A DNA stretch of 64,000 nucleotides, from positions 1 to 64,000 of the forward strand of contig DATGMD010000037.1 in the NCBI GenBank assembly GCA_035293805.1. Reading direction: 5' to 3'. Both the position numbers and the translations under genes were made by a program. The DNA comes from JAJPHF01 sp035293805. GTDB lineage: Bacteria; Chloroflexota; UBA6077; JAJPHF01. Within the stretch, counting starts at the first letter, position 1; the number at the start of each line of letters is the position of its first letter. This document shows, one piece after another, positions 15,893 through 24,834 of this stretch. Under the pieces are notes generated by a model. It did not search any database and was not told the DNA's origin. It saw only the letters and a program-made list of their open reading frames with translations.

Positions 15893-17407
15893 ATGCACTC
15901 ACGGAGAAGGCGGCGCCGGCAGTGGGGCTTGCTCCTCCTCGCGCTATTGCTGGGGGAGAGCGTGCTACTTATCGTCCCGGTCTCGGTGATGGCGCAATCG
16001 CCCACCGCCATCAGCTTTGTCAAGACCGGCTCGCCGAACCCGGTGCCAGCGGGGGCCAACGTAACCTTCGTGATCACCATGTCCCTGTCGGGCCAGAGCG
16101 TCGCGGGCGTGGACTTTTCGGATCCCGTTCCAACATCTACGGTCTTCGCATCCCTTGCGCCCGATCCTCACTTCACCTGCGCTAATGATCCGCAATCGAA
16201 CGCCGTGGCGTGTCAGTCGAACACCTCCGCGAGCAATCCGCTGCCCCCAGGCACCTACACGTTCACCCTGGTACTCCAGGTTGACGCCGCCACGCCCCCA
16301 GGCACGCAGATCACGAACGACATTGGCGACGTAGTGATTTTCACGACTTCCCTGGTGCCCGTGACTCGGGTCCCCGGCATCGTCCTCGTCGGCGCGGCGG
16401 TGCCGACCAGCACCGCCACCGCGACCCCAAGCCCAAGCACTACGGCCACAGCTACCCCAACGGGCACCAGCACCGCCACCGCGACTCCAACGGGCACCAG
16501 CACCGCCACCACGACCCCGAGCCTCAGCCATACGGCCACAGCGACTCCAACGGGCACCAGCACGGCCACCACGCTCCCGCTTGCAACCGGTACGCCCACG
16601 ACGCCCCCCCGGGCGACGAGCACGGCGACAGTCCCAGGCACCGCGACCAGCACGCCCAGCGCGACTCCCACCCCGACCAGCTCACCGACGGCCTCCCGCA
16701 CCGCGACGGGCACCCCCACCAGCACGCTCACGCTCACGGCACCGCCTAGCCCGACGGCTGCGCCCTCGGCGACAGCGGTGGTCGCGCCGGTCGTGGTCGC
16801 CGCCGCCGCTCCGCCCTCCCTGAGCGGCCTGCCCGGCGTCCCCGCATGCACCGGCCCGGGCGAGACGGCGACGGTAACCGGTGCCGCGAGCGGCGAGATC
16901 ACCTGTGCCGGTTCGGCCGCGGCCAGAATCCTGGCCCTCGGTCCACCCGATCTGGCGCCCGCTAGCATCCCGCGGCTGTTCATCCCCACCACCGTGGGCG
17001 TCGAGAGCTTCCTGTGCGGCCCGGTCGCCGTGCGGCCCCCCTTTAGCGTGACGTGCAATGGGGCGACGGCGGGCAACCCGCTAGAAGCGGGCACCGTGAC
17101 CGTGCGTGTCGCGCTGGCAAGTGGCGGCACGCGGGATCTCACAGGGGTGGTGACCGGCGCTGGGCAACGTACCCTCGCCACGATGGCCGGGGGCAACATG
17201 TCCGCTCCGCCCCTCCTGCCGCCACTACCACTCGTCGCGCCGCCCGCCCCGCTGGCTCCGCCGCCGGCCCGCGCGCCCGCGCTGGACCAGGGCGCCAGGC
17301 CGCCGGGGGGCGAGGTGCCGGTGATTCCTGAGGCCGCGTCCGCCCCGCTACTCCTTGCGGGACTGCTCGGCGTGACCTGGCTCGCGGCCCGGCCGCGACG
17401 CCGCTAG
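15893..17407 (+). CDS. secreted DUF11-domain protein with Thr/Pro linker and PEP-CTERM-like tail
   Basis: A 504-aa exported protein. It starts at ATG 15893 with a very basic stretch (HSRRRRRRQ), a long hydrophobic helix and cleavage likely near VMAQS (about 35). Residues 40-160 form a DUF11-like domain ('SFVKTGSPNPVPAGANVTFV'). Residues about 170-290 are a TATPT-type linker. A Cys-containing domain (about 305-430) resembles the modules of the broken gene at 992-2420. The C-terminus reads VIPEAASAPLLLAGLLG, then a short hydrophobic stretch and RPRRR. This has the layout of a PEP-CTERM sorting signal: a Pro-Glu-Ala motif, one membrane helix and an Arg cluster. Such proteins are processed by exosortase in bacteria that make exopolysaccharide. 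No exosortase gene is in the window. The frame is open far upstream but the signal peptide fixes this start. Confidence 0.75.
   Translation: MHSRRRRRRQWGLLLLALLLGESVLLIVPVSVMAQSPTAISFVKTGSPNPVPAGANVTFVITMSLSGQSVAGVDFSDPVPTSTVFASLAPDPHFTCANDPQSNAVACQSNTSASNPLPPGTYTFTLVLQVDAATPPGTQITNDIGDVVIFTTSLVPVTRVPGIVLVGAAVPTSTATATPSPSTTATATPTGTSTATATPTGTSTATTTPSLSHTATATPTGTSTATTLPLATGTPTTPPRATSTATVPGTATSTPSATPTPTSSPTASRTATGTPTSTLTLTAPPSPTAAPSATAVVAPVVVAAAAPPSLSGLPGVPACTGPGETATVTGAASGEITCAGSAAARILALGPPDLAPASIPRLFIPTTVGVESFLCGPVAVRPPFSVTCNGATAGNPLEAGTVTVRVALASGGTRDLTGVVTGAGQRTLATMAGGNMSAPPLLPPLPLVAPPAPLAPPPARAPALDQGARPPGGEVPVIPEAASAPLLLAGLLGVTWLAARPRRR
16400..16745 (+). repeat. tandem repeats coding for the Thr-Ala-Thr-Pro linker
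   Basis: Units of about 30 bp built on ACGGGCACCAGCACCGCCACC are repeated at 16455-16570, with more diverged 12-15-bp units on both sides. The region encodes TATPTGTSTATATPTG-like sequence. Such arrays change length by slippage, so the linker length may vary between strains. Confidence 0.75.
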
Positions 17408-17576
17408 GAGCGCCGGAGCCGCTGGCTCCGCGGCCGGTCGGCCACCGAGTCCCGTACCCGCCCGGCGTATCTTCCGTGAGCAGGTTGCGCCGGAGGACGG
17501 TGCGGGTGCATATATTGGCCCCGCGGAGCGGTGCAGCGGCCGCCTCCGCGACGCGCACAGTGCGAGGAGAGGGACC

Positions 17577-17897
17577 ATGACCGCAAGCCGACCCCGCGCC
17601 CCGATGGACGTCGTCTCGGATAGCTCGAAGGCGACGGCGGACGCCTTCCAGGCGCTGCGCAAGGCCGTGAACGAGGCGGGGCCGCTGCCTCAGTCCACGC
17701 GCGAGCTGATCGTATCGTCGAACTTCGCCACGATGGGCGTGCAGGGCGCGTTCATGACGCACGCCAAGCGCGCGCTGGAGGGCGGCGCGACGATCGACGA
17801 GCTGCGCCACGCCGTGCTGGTCACGTTGGGCGCGAACGCGCCGTTCCCGCGGGTCGCTGCGGCGCTCGGCTGGGTGGACGAGCTGGCCGGCAAGTAG
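17577..17897 (+). CDS. carboxymuconolactone decarboxylase/AhpD-family protein lacking the CxxC motif
   Basis: A 106-aa protein with the CMD/AhpD-like helix pattern: an N-terminal helix (FQALRKAVNEAGPLPQSTRELIV), the core (GAFMTHAKRALEGGATIDELRHAVLVTL) and a C-terminal helix (VAAALGWVDELAGK). In the redox-active members the core reads CxxC...H; here the histidine remains (TH-AKRAL) but both Cys are replaced (ATMGVQG). It is therefore unlikely to act as a thiol peroxidase and may be a decarboxylase-like or binding member. ATG 17577 lies behind GCGAGGAGAGGGACC. A hairpin terminator follows at 17920, so it is a single-gene unit. Compare the candidate selenoprotein at 6313-6891. Confidence 0.75.
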   Translation: MTASRPRAPMDVVSDSSKATADAFQALRKAVNEAGPLPQSTRELIVSSNFATMGVQGAFMTHAKRALEGGATIDELRHAVLVTLGANAPFPRVAAALGWVDELAGK

Positions 17898-17919
17898 CCC
17901 CGGTGCCCCCCCCCCGCGG

Positions 17920-17968
17920 CGGCCCCACGGCGCGAGCAGCCCTCGCCCGTGGGGCCGTCGTTCGTTTC
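17920..17968 (+). terminator. long hairpin after the CMD gene
   Basis: CGGCCCCACGG (17920-17930) pairs with CCGTGGGGCCG (17947-17957), and GCGAG (17932-17936) with CTCGC (17942-17946), leaving one bulged C. TCGTTCGTTTC follows, giving a weak T-rich tail. Confidence 0.75.
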
Positions 17969-18032
17969 GGAGCGGCGCATGGACGCGATGAACGCGGCGC
18001 GACCCGCGCAATGGCTCCCGAGGAGGCGACCC

Positions 18033-19157
18033 ATGGCTGAGGTGAAGCGGCGAGGCTCCGTGGCGCCCGCTCTGGGGCTCGGGTGTGCGCTGGCGCTCGC
18101 GCTCGCCGCGTGCAGCGCGCCGGCGGCCGCGCCCGCCAGCCCCTCGGCCGGCGTGGCCCCAGCGAACGGGCCGGGCGGGAATGCACCCGCGCCGGCCGCG
18201 TCCAGCGCGCCGAGCACGGCGCCGACCGCGGCCGCTCCCGCGCCCGCGCCCGCCACGATCACCGCCGGCATCGTCGGGCGCAACGCCTATTTCTGGCCCG
18301 TCTGGGTGGCCGAGGCGCAGGGGCTGTTCACCCAGCAGGGCATTCAGGATGAGGACGTGCTGACGCGCTCGCCAGCGAGCGGCCACCAGATGCTCGCCAA
18401 CGGCGGCGCCGACGTGGCGCTCTCCACGCCCGAGACGGCGATCCTGGCGGCCGTGAAGGGCGCCCCGCTGGTGCTCGTGGCCGGCGGCCAGGAGGACCCC
18501 GTTTACAGCCTCATCTCGGGGCCAAGCTACACCACGGTCGAGAGCCTGCGCAACCAGCCGCTGGCGATTGCGGGGCTGCGCGACGGCGTGACGCTCATCA
18601 TGCAGCGCATGCTGATGAACCACGGGCTACGGGAGAGCGAGCTGAACTGGATCGTCGTCGGCGGCACCAGCGAGCGCTACGTGGCGGTGAAGAGCGGCGC
18701 CGCGGCGGCCGGGCTGGTGGGCCAGCCGCTCGACTTCCAGGGCGAGGCCGAGGGGCTGCACCGCCTGCTCAGCTCGTCCGAGGTTACCCAGGAGTGGCAG
18801 TTCATCAACGTCGCCACGAACCGCAACTGGGCGCGCGACCATACGGACCCGCTCGTGCGCTGGCTGCGCGCCTACGTCAACGGCGCGCGCTATCTGAACG
18901 ACCCAGCGAACAAGGAGGCCTCGATCCGCATCCTGGCCGAGGCGACGAACACCGAGGACGTGTACGCCCGTAAGACGTACGAGCTGTACTTCGAGGAGCT
19001 AGCGGGCAAGGTGGTGTCGCGCGAGGCGGGCATCAACCTGGTCGGGCTGCGGAACGTGATCCAACTCATGGACGAGACGGGCGCCTTCGAGGGCGACCCC
19101 GCGCCGGCCCCCGAGACAGTGGTGGATCTCAGCTACTGGGAGCAGGCGCGACAGTAG
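18033..19157 (+). CDS. NMT1/NitT-TauT-type ABC transporter substrate-binding lipoprotein, orphan
   Basis: A 374-aa lipoprotein. ATG 18033 follows AGGAGG (18021-18026). The signal ends in the lipobox LAAC (LALALAACSAP), then a Pro/Ala-rich tether and the binding domain from about residue 75 (TITAGIVGRNAYFWPVWVAEAQGLF). The 'YFWPVWVAEAQGLFTQQGI' and 'ALSTPETAILAAVKGAPLVLV' segments are typical of NMT1/THI5-like periplasmic binding proteins, which take up nitrate, sulfonates, pyrimidines and similar. No permease or ATPase gene is adjacent, so the ligand is unknown. A similar orphan occurs at 30074. Confidence 0.8.
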   Translation: MAEVKRRGSVAPALGLGCALALALAACSAPAAAPASPSAGVAPANGPGGNAPAPAASSAPSTAPTAAAPAPAPATITAGIVGRNAYFWPVWVAEAQGLFTQQGIQDEDVLTRSPASGHQMLANGGADVALSTPETAILAAVKGAPLVLVAGGQEDPVYSLISGPSYTTVESLRNQPLAIAGLRDGVTLIMQRMLMNHGLRESELNWIVVGGTSERYVAVKSGAAAAGLVGQPLDFQGEAEGLHRLLSSSEVTQEWQFINVATNRNWARDHTDPLVRWLRAYVNGARYLNDPANKEASIRILAEATNTEDVYARKTYELYFEELAGKVVSREAGINLVGLRNVIQLMDETGAFEGDPAPAPETVVDLSYWEQARQ

Positions 19158-19253
19158 GAGGATCATCGAGCGCGCGCGGCGTGGAAGCCTGGCCCCGAAT
19201 ATGCTACAACCATTGAAGGATCGAGAGGCAGCGGCGCCTCGGCGCGTGGCGGT

Positions 19254-19281
19254 GGCACGAGGCGTGCCGCCATGCTATGAT
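19254..19281 (+). promoter_or_regulatory. candidate gltB promoter with an overlapping inverted repeat
   Basis: TATGAT (19276-19281) is a fair -10 box. The inverted repeat GGCACG (19254-19259) / CGTGCC (19263-19268) covers the -35 position and could be a regulator site. The -35 itself (TGGCAC) is weak. Confidence 0.35.
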
Positions 19282-19328
19282 TTGGCAGCTTGGCCTTCAC
19301 GCAAGCCCACCGAGGCGTCTCGACGATG

Positions 19329-19360
19329 AAGTCGGCCACAACGGCCGGCTTTGCTTTTGT
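19329..19360 (+). terminator. intrinsic terminator in the leader of the glutamate synthase gene
   Basis: AAGTCGGCC (19329-19337) pairs with GGCCGGCTT (19343-19351) around ACAAC, with one G:U pair, and is followed by TGCTTTTGT. It is one of the few hairpins here with a real T-rich tail. It lies 80 bp upstream of the gltB start and just after a candidate promoter, so it may act as an attenuator or end a short RNA. It could also be the terminator of the lipoprotein gene ending at 19157. Confidence 0.65.
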
Positions 19361-19439
19361 AGAGCGGTTTCCACCGGGCGGCACCCGCGCCAGGGGCAGG
19401 GGGGCTCGCGCCTGACTACCACACCACCCAGGGGGCTCG

Positions 19440-22400
19440 ATGACGCGACGCGCCATACCCCAGGCTGCCGCGGCGCCACTTGCCGCGCCCTATCCCCCCC
19501 TGTACGACCCGCGCCACGAGCACGACGCCTGCGGCGTCGGCTTTGTCGCTAGCATCGCGGGGCGGCCCAGCCATACTGTGCTCCAGCACGCCCTCACCTC
19601 GGTCGTCAACCTCGGCCACCGCGGGGCGATCGACGCCGACGGCCGGTCGGGCGACGGCGCGGGGGTGCTCACGCAGATCCCCCGCGCGCTGTTCGAGCGC
19701 GAGCTGGCGCGTCTCGGCCGCCCGCAGGTCGAGCCCACGCAGCTCGCCGTGGGCATGGTCTTCCTGCCGCGCGACGACGCGGGCCAGGCACGCGGCCGGC
19801 GGCTCGTCGAGGAGGCCACCGCCCGCCAGGGACTCGAGTTCATCGGCTGGCGGCCGGTGCCGGTCGATCCGAGCGTGCTCGGCGACAAGGCCATCGCCAC
19901 GCAGCCCCGGATCGAGCAGGCGCTGATCACGCAGGCCGGCGCGTACTCGCCCGGCGACTACGAGCGCGTGCTGTACCTCGTGCGCAAGGACGTGGAGGCG
20001 CGCGCTGCCGTCGAGGGGCTGACGAGCCTGTACGTCCCATCGCTGTCGCACCGCACGGTGGTCTACAAGGGCCTGTTCGTGGCGCCGCAGCTCGCGGGCT
20101 TCTACCCGGACCTACGCGACCCCGCGTTCACCACCGCCCTCGCCGTCTTCCACCAGCGCTACAGCACGAATACGCTGCCCAACTGGCTGCTCGCCCAGCC
20201 GTTCCGCATGCTCGCCCACAACGGCGAGATCAACACGCTCCAGGGCAATCGCAACTGGATGCGCGCCCGCGAGGCAAACCTGGCCTCGCCGCTGTGGAAT
20301 GGCACGCGCGAGCTGCTGAAGCCGGTCATCTGGGAGGACGGCAGCGACTCGGCCAGCCTGGACAACGTGCTGGAGCTGATCGAGCGCAGCGGCCGCGACG
20401 TGCTGCACGCGATGATGATGCTCGTGCCCGAGGCCTGGGAGAACATGCCCGACATGGACCCGGCGCTGCGGGCGTTCTACGAGTACCACGCCTGCCTGAT
20501 GGAGCCGTGGGACGGCCCAGCGGCGCTCGCCTTCTCCGACGGCGTGACCGTGGCGGCCACGCTCGACCGCAACGGCCTGCGCCCGGCGCGCTACGTCATC
20601 ACCGCCGACGACCTGTGCATCATGGCCTCCGAGGTGGGGGTCGTGGACCTGCCGCCCGAGGCCATCGTGGAGAAGGGGCGGCTGGGCCCCGGCCAGATGA
20701 TCGCCGTGGACACCGAGCGGGGCGTGCTCCTGCGCAACGACGAGATCAAGCGGCGCGTGGCGGAGCAGCAGCCGTACGGCGAGTGGGTGCGCGACCAGCT
20801 CTACCGCCTGGAGACGCCCCCGCCGCCGCACAGCGAGCTGTATGCCAACGGCTTTCACCGTAACGGCGCGAACGGGACGGCCGGCGGCAACGGCCACGGC
20901 GAGCCGCCCGTGGACCCGGCCACCAATCTGCGACAGCAGCAGCGCGCCTTCGGCTACACGTCGGAGGACGTGAACGTGATCATCCACCCAATGGGGATGG
21001 AGGGCCACGACGCCGTCTTCTCGATGGGCGACGACACGCCGCTGCCGGTGCTGTCCAGCCAGCCGCGCAGCTTCTACAACTACTTCCGCCAGCGCTTCGC
21101 CCAGGTGACGAACCCGCCCATCGACCCGCTGCGCGAGCAGCTCGTCATGTCGCTCTCGACGTACGTCGGCGAGCGGCCAAGCGTGCTGGAGGAGAGCGCG
21201 GCCCACGCGCGGCTCATCCACGTGCCCACGCCGCTCCTGCTCGCGCACGACCTGGAGCGCCTGCGCGACCAGGGCCACCACGACGCGGCGTTCCGCAGCG
21301 CCACGCTCCACGCGCTCTTCCCGGCCGCCGAGGGGCCGGAAGGGCTGGCGCGGGCGCTCGACGCGCTGTGCGCCGACGCGGTACACGCCGTGGACGACGG
21401 CGCACGCGTCCTGATCCTCAGCGACCGCGGCGTCGATCCTGAGCACGCGCCGATCCCGATGGTGCTCGCCGTGGGTGCGGTCCACCACCACCTCATCCGC
21501 GAGGGGAAGCGGCTGCAAGCGGACCTCATCGCCGAGACCGGCGAGGCCTGGGACATTCACCACTTCGCCGTGCTCGTCGGCTACGGCGCGAGCGCCGTGC
21601 ATCCCTACGTGGCGCTCGCCACGGCCAGCACGCTCCAGCCGGCGCGCAACCAGGAGGAGCTGCCGGTCGAGGAAAAGCTGCTGAAGTACCGCGGCGCGGT
21701 CGAGGCGGGCCTGCTGAAGATCTGCTCGAAGATGGGCATCTCGACGCTCAGCAGCTACCGCGGCGGCCAGATCTTCGAGATCGTCGGCCTCGACCAGGAC
21801 CTGGTGGACCGCGCGTTCTGCGGCACGCCCTGCCGCATCGGCGGCATCGGCCTGCGCGAGATCGGCGCGGAGGTGCTGCGCCGCCACGCGGACGCCTTCA
21901 CCGTCACGGCACCGCGCCTGCGCCACTATGGCTTCATCGGCTTCCGCGGCGACGGCGAGTTGCACGGCTACGCGCCGAGCGCCGTCAAGGCGATCCACAA
22001 GGCGGTACAGAGCGGCAGCTACGCCGACTACCAGGCGTACCGCGAGCTGGCGCGCAGCCGGCCGCCGATGGCGCTGCGCGACCTGCTGGACTTCCGCCCG
22101 GCCGGGCCGCCGCTGCCGCTCGACCAGGTCGAGCCGGTCGAGGCGATCCTGCGGCGCTTCGTGAGCACGGCCATGTCGCTCGGCGCCCTGAGCCCGGAGG
22201 CGGTGCAGACGCTAGCGATCGCGCTCAACCGCCTGGGCGGGCGCAGCAACTCCGGCGAGGGGGGCGAGGACCCCGACTGGTACGGCGACCAGAGCTGGGG
22301 GGTGAAGGCGCACAACAAGATCAAGCAAGTGGCGTCGGGCCGCTTCGGCGTGACGGCGCTCTACCTCGCGAACGCCGAGCAGCTCGAGATCAAGATGGCG

Positions 22401-24128
22401 CAGGGCTCGAAGCCCGGCGAGGGCGGCCAGCTGCCCGGCCACAAGGTGACGGCGACGATCGCGCGGCTGCGGCACGCGGTGCTGGGCGTGGCGCTCATCT
22501 CGCCGCCGCCGCACCACGACATCTACAGCATCGAGGACCTGGCGCAGCTCATCTACGATCTGAAGCAGGCCAACCCGCGCGCCGAGATCGGCGTGAAGCT
22601 GGTGTCCACGGCCGGCGTCGGCACCATCGCCGCGGGCGTGGCGAAGGCGTACGCCGACTACGTGCTCATCAGCGGCCACGAGGGTGGCACGGGCGCCTCG
22701 CCGCTCAGCTCGATCAAGAACGCGGGCTCGCCGTGGGAGCTGGGCCTGGCCGAGACGCAGCAGGTGCTGGTGCTGAACGACCTGCGCGGGCGGGTGCGCC
22801 TGCGGACGGACGGCGGGCTCAAGAGCGGGCGCGAGATCGTCGTGGCGGCGCTGCTGGGCGCCGAGGAGTACGGCTTCGGCACGTCGGCCGTCGTGTCGAT
22901 TGGCTGCGACATGGCGCGGCAGTGCCACATGAATACCTGCCCGACCGGCATCGCCACGCAGCGCGAGGACCTGCGCTACCGTGAGTTCGGCGCCCCCGGC
23001 ACGGCCGAGCGCCGCACGATCATGGAAGCAAAGATCCAGCAGGCGATGCACTATTTCACGCACCTCGCCACGGAAGTCCGTGAGATCCTGGCGTCGCTCG
23101 GCCTGCGCAGCCTGGACGAGGCAATCGGCCGCGTGGACCTGCTGACGCAGGCGGCGGCCGCGCCGGAGGCTCGCGCCAGCCTGGTGGACCTGAGCCAGAT
23201 TCTCGCGCACCCGGACCCCTCGGGCACCCGGCCGCTGAAGCATACGCAGGAGCGCAACGACCGCCCGGGCGACCAGCCGCTCGACGACCGGATCATCCAG
23301 GATGCGGCGGCGGCGCTGGAGCGCGGCGAGCCGGTCGCGCTGAGCTACCCGATCCGCAACGACCAGCGCACGATCGGCGCGCGGCTGTCGGGCGAGATCG
23401 CCCGCCGCTACGGCGCCGAGGGGCTGCCCGCCGGCACGATCCGCGTCGACTTCCGCGGCACGGCCGGCCAGAGCTTCGGCGCCTTCTCGACGCGCGGGCT
23501 GCGGCTGCGGCTCGTCGGCGAGGCGAACGACTACGTGGGCAAGGGGCTGTGCGGCGCGGAGATCGCCGTGCTGCCGCCCCCCGAGGCGCCGTTCGCGGCG
23601 CACGAGAACGTGATCGTCGGCAACACGGTGCTCTACGGCGCCACGTCGGGCCGCCTGCACGTGGCCGGGCGCGCGGGCGAGCGCTTCGCCGTGCGCAACA
23701 GCGGCGCCGAGGCGGTCGTGGAGGGCGCGGGCGACCACTGCTGCGAGTACATGACGGGCGGCGTGGTGGTCGTGCTGGGCGCGACGGGCCGCAACTTCGC
23801 CGCGGGCATGTCGGCGGGCGTGGCCTACGTGCTGGACGAGGCGGGCGACTTCCCGCGCAAGGTGAACACGGAGCTGGTCCACCTCGCCCGCCTGACCGAT
23901 GCCGCCGACGCCGAGCCGCTGCTCCGGCTGCTGCGCGACCACGTGGCGGCCACCGACAGCGCGCGCGCCCGCGACATCCTGGACCGCTGGGACGCGTACG
24001 CTCCGAAGTTCTGGAAAGTGCTGCCCTACCCGCCCGTCGTGCAGGCGCACACGCCGGCGAACCAGGCGGCCGACACCGGCACCGTCGCCCCCAACACCGA
24101 CGCCCCCGCCCGCGTCCACAAGGGCTAG
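19440..24128 (+). CDS. gltB: glutamate synthase large subunit (GltB/Glu-GOGAT type)
   Basis: A 1562-aa enzyme that makes two glutamates from glutamine and 2-oxoglutarate. The N-terminal propeptide ends before C31 (EHDACGVGFVA), the nucleophile of the Ntn-type amidotransferase domain. The central and FMN-binding synthase domains (about 480-1270) include NRLGGRSNSGEGGEDP and KPGEGGQLPG. The 3Fe-4S ligands C1156-x5-C1162-x4-C1167 (CDMARQCHMNTC) are present. The C-terminal GxGxG beta-helix domain follows (about 1290-1530). Length and motifs are complete. No gltD small subunit is nearby, so it may use ferredoxin or a distant GltD. ATG 19440 has no strong Shine-Dalgarno, only GGGGGCTCG. Residues 470-490 hold a Gly/Asn-rich insert (NGANGTAGGNGHG). 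Confidence 0.93.
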   Translation: MTRRAIPQAAAAPLAAPYPPLYDPRHEHDACGVGFVASIAGRPSHTVLQHALTSVVNLGHRGAIDADGRSGDGAGVLTQIPRALFERELARLGRPQVEPTQLAVGMVFLPRDDAGQARGRRLVEEATARQGLEFIGWRPVPVDPSVLGDKAIATQPRIEQALITQAGAYSPGDYERVLYLVRKDVEARAAVEGLTSLYVPSLSHRTVVYKGLFVAPQLAGFYPDLRDPAFTTALAVFHQRYSTNTLPNWLLAQPFRMLAHNGEINTLQGNRNWMRAREANLASPLWNGTRELLKPVIWEDGSDSASLDNVLELIERSGRDVLHAMMMLVPEAWENMPDMDPALRAFYEYHACLMEPWDGPAALAFSDGVTVAATLDRNGLRPARYVITADDLCIMASEVGVVDLPPEAIVEKGRLGPGQMIAVDTERGVLLRNDEIKRRVAEQQPYGEWVRDQLYRLETPPPPHSELYANGFHRNGANGTAGGNGHGEPPVDPATNLRQQQRAFGYTSEDVNVIIHPMGMEGHDAVFSMGDDTPLPVLSSQPRSFYNYFRQRFAQVTNPPIDPLREQLVMSLSTYVGERPSVLEESAAHARLIHVPTPLLLAHDLERLRDQGHHDAAFRSATLHALFPAAEGPEGLARALDALCADAVHAVDDGARVLILSDRGVDPEHAPIPMVLAVGAVHHHLIREGKRLQADLIAETGEAWDIHHFAVLVGYGASAVHPYVALATASTLQPARNQEELPVEEKLLKYRGAVEAGLLKICSKMGISTLSSYRGGQIFEIVGLDQDLVDRAFCGTPCRIGGIGLREIGAEVLRRHADAFTVTAPRLRHYGFIGFRGDGELHGYAPSAVKAIHKAVQSGSYADYQAYRELARSRPPMALRDLLDFRPAGPPLPLDQVEPVEAILRRFVSTAMSLGALSPEAVQTLAIALNRLGGRSNSGEGGEDPDWYGDQSWGVKAHNKIKQVASGRFGVTALYLANAEQLEIKMAQGSKPGEGGQLPGHKVTATIARLRHAVLGVALISPPPHHDIYSIEDLAQLIYDLKQANPRAEIGVKLVSTAGVGTIAAGVAKAYADYVLISGHEGGTGASPLSSIKNAGSPWELGLAETQQVLVLNDLRGRVRLRTDGGLKSGREIVVAALLGAEEYGFGTSAVVSIGCDMARQCHMNTCPTGIATQREDLRYREFGAPGTAERRTIMEAKIQQAMHYFTHLATEVREILASLGLRSLDEAIGRVDLLTQAAAAPEARASLVDLSQILAHPDPSGTRPLKHTQERNDRPGDQPLDDRIIQDAAAALERGEPVALSYPIRNDQRTIGARLSGEIARRYGAEGLPAGTIRVDFRGTAGQSFGAFSTRGLRLRLVGEANDYVGKGLCGAEIAVLPPPEAPFAAHENVIVGNTVLYGATSGRLHVAGRAGERFAVRNSGAEAVVEGAGDHCCEYMTGGVVVVLGATGRNFAAGMSAGVAYVLDEAGDFPRKVNTELVHLARLTDAADAEPLLRLLRDHVAATDSARARDILDRWDAYAPKFWKVLPYPPVVQAHTPANQAADTGTVAPNTDAPARVHKG

Positions 24129-24187
24129 GTCAGTCCTGTCCCCACACCAGTTGCGTCTTGTTCGCTGCCCAGGCGTTGTGGACGCTG

Positions 24188-24197
24188 TGTGTACACA
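24188..24197 (+). promoter_or_regulatory. palindromic operator with TGTACA core upstream of the antitoxin
   Basis: TGTGTACACA is a perfect 10-bp palindrome 18 bp before the antitoxin start. YefM/Phd-type antitoxins autoregulate by binding palindromes with a TGTACA core, so this is probably the autoregulatory site. Confidence 0.55.
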
Positions 24198-24215
24198 GTG
24201 CGAAGGAGAGCAAGC

Positions 24216-24485
24216 ATGGCGCCGCAGCAGCAACCGATCCGCGTCGGCGCACGGGAGTTCCGCGAGAGCCTAGCCGAGTACTTGGACTCGCCGGTGCCGG
24301 TTGCCATCACGCGGCACGGGCGCACCGTGGGCTACTACGTCCCGGCGCGCCGTAAGCTCGACAAGGAGGAATGGAGCGCCTATAGGCAGTCAGTCGCCGA
24401 GCTTCGGGCACTCCTGGCCGCGCATGGAATCGATGAGGACGAGGTGGTAGCTGAGTTCCAGGATCTCCATCGAGCGCGGCAGTGA
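24216..24485 (+). CDS. Phd/YefM-family antitoxin
   Basis: An 89-aa protein whose first 50 residues (IRVGAREFRESLAEYLDSPVPVAITRHGRTVGYYVPARR) have the Phd/YefM fold: an N-terminal DNA-binding region followed by a 'VAITRHGRTVG' strand pair. The charged C-terminal half would bind the toxin. ATG 24216 lies behind GAAGGAGAG, and a TGTACA palindrome just upstream is a likely operator. The stop codon overlaps the GTG start of the PIN toxin by the sequence GTGA, the usual coupled arrangement. The toxin downstream is broken, so the antitoxin may be a relic or act in trans. Confidence 0.8.
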   Translation: MAPQQQPIRVGAREFRESLAEYLDSPVPVAITRHGRTVGYYVPARRKLDKEEWSAYRQSVAELRALLAAHGIDEDEVVAEFQDLHRARQ

Positions 24486-24777
24486 GCATAGCACAGAGTG
24501 AGGCAGGTATCAGATTTCTCGTCCTCGACACTAATATAGAGCAACTGCTTCGCTGGCTGCCCAACATCATCGGTGAGGTGCCAGACGAAGTCTACGCGGA
24601 GCGTGAGGCGGAGGCCCGCCAGCGTCTGCGGCGTCGCGATGAGTCGGACTGGCCGTATCTGGCCCTCGCTCTGCACTGGGCTGCCCCATCTGGACCGAGG
24701 ACCAGGACTTCTTCGGCAGCGGCGTGCCCACCTGGACGACGGACCGCGTGGAGATCTATCTGGCGGCGGACCGGTAG
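24482..24777 (+). pseudogene. PIN-domain toxin, frameshifted and shortened
   Basis: The frame starts at GTG 24482 with FLVLDTNIEQLL, the first PIN acid (DTN). It goes straight to a C-terminal PIN segment (DESDWPYLALALHW), so roughly 40 residues usually found between them seem missing. At about 24676-24684 the frame then shifts: the +1 frame continues GCPIWTEDQDFFG to the TAG at 24775-24777. This is the typical PIN ending with its last acidic residues. Adding one G to the GGG run at 24678-24680 would restore the frame. The toxin is therefore inactive in this sequence, unless the shift is a base-calling error. Confidence 0.75.
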
Positions 24778-24834
24778 CGCCGGGAGCGTCTACAATCTTG
24801 CTCGATGGATGCCGAGTGACGCGGGAGGAGCAGG

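Noticed and set aside
16400..16745. Tandem repeats considered as a CRISPR-like or regulatory array.
   Set aside because: They are in frame, encode a Thr/Ala/Pro linker and have no unique spacers.
17906..17915. Run of ten C after the CMD gene, considered as a phase-variable tract.
   Set aside because: It is intergenic, after the stop codon and before the terminator, so a length change would not affect a reading frame.
20112..24233. Long minus-strand frames opposite glutamate synthase.
   Set aside because: Pure antisense shadows of a gene with complete motifs; no start site or domain.
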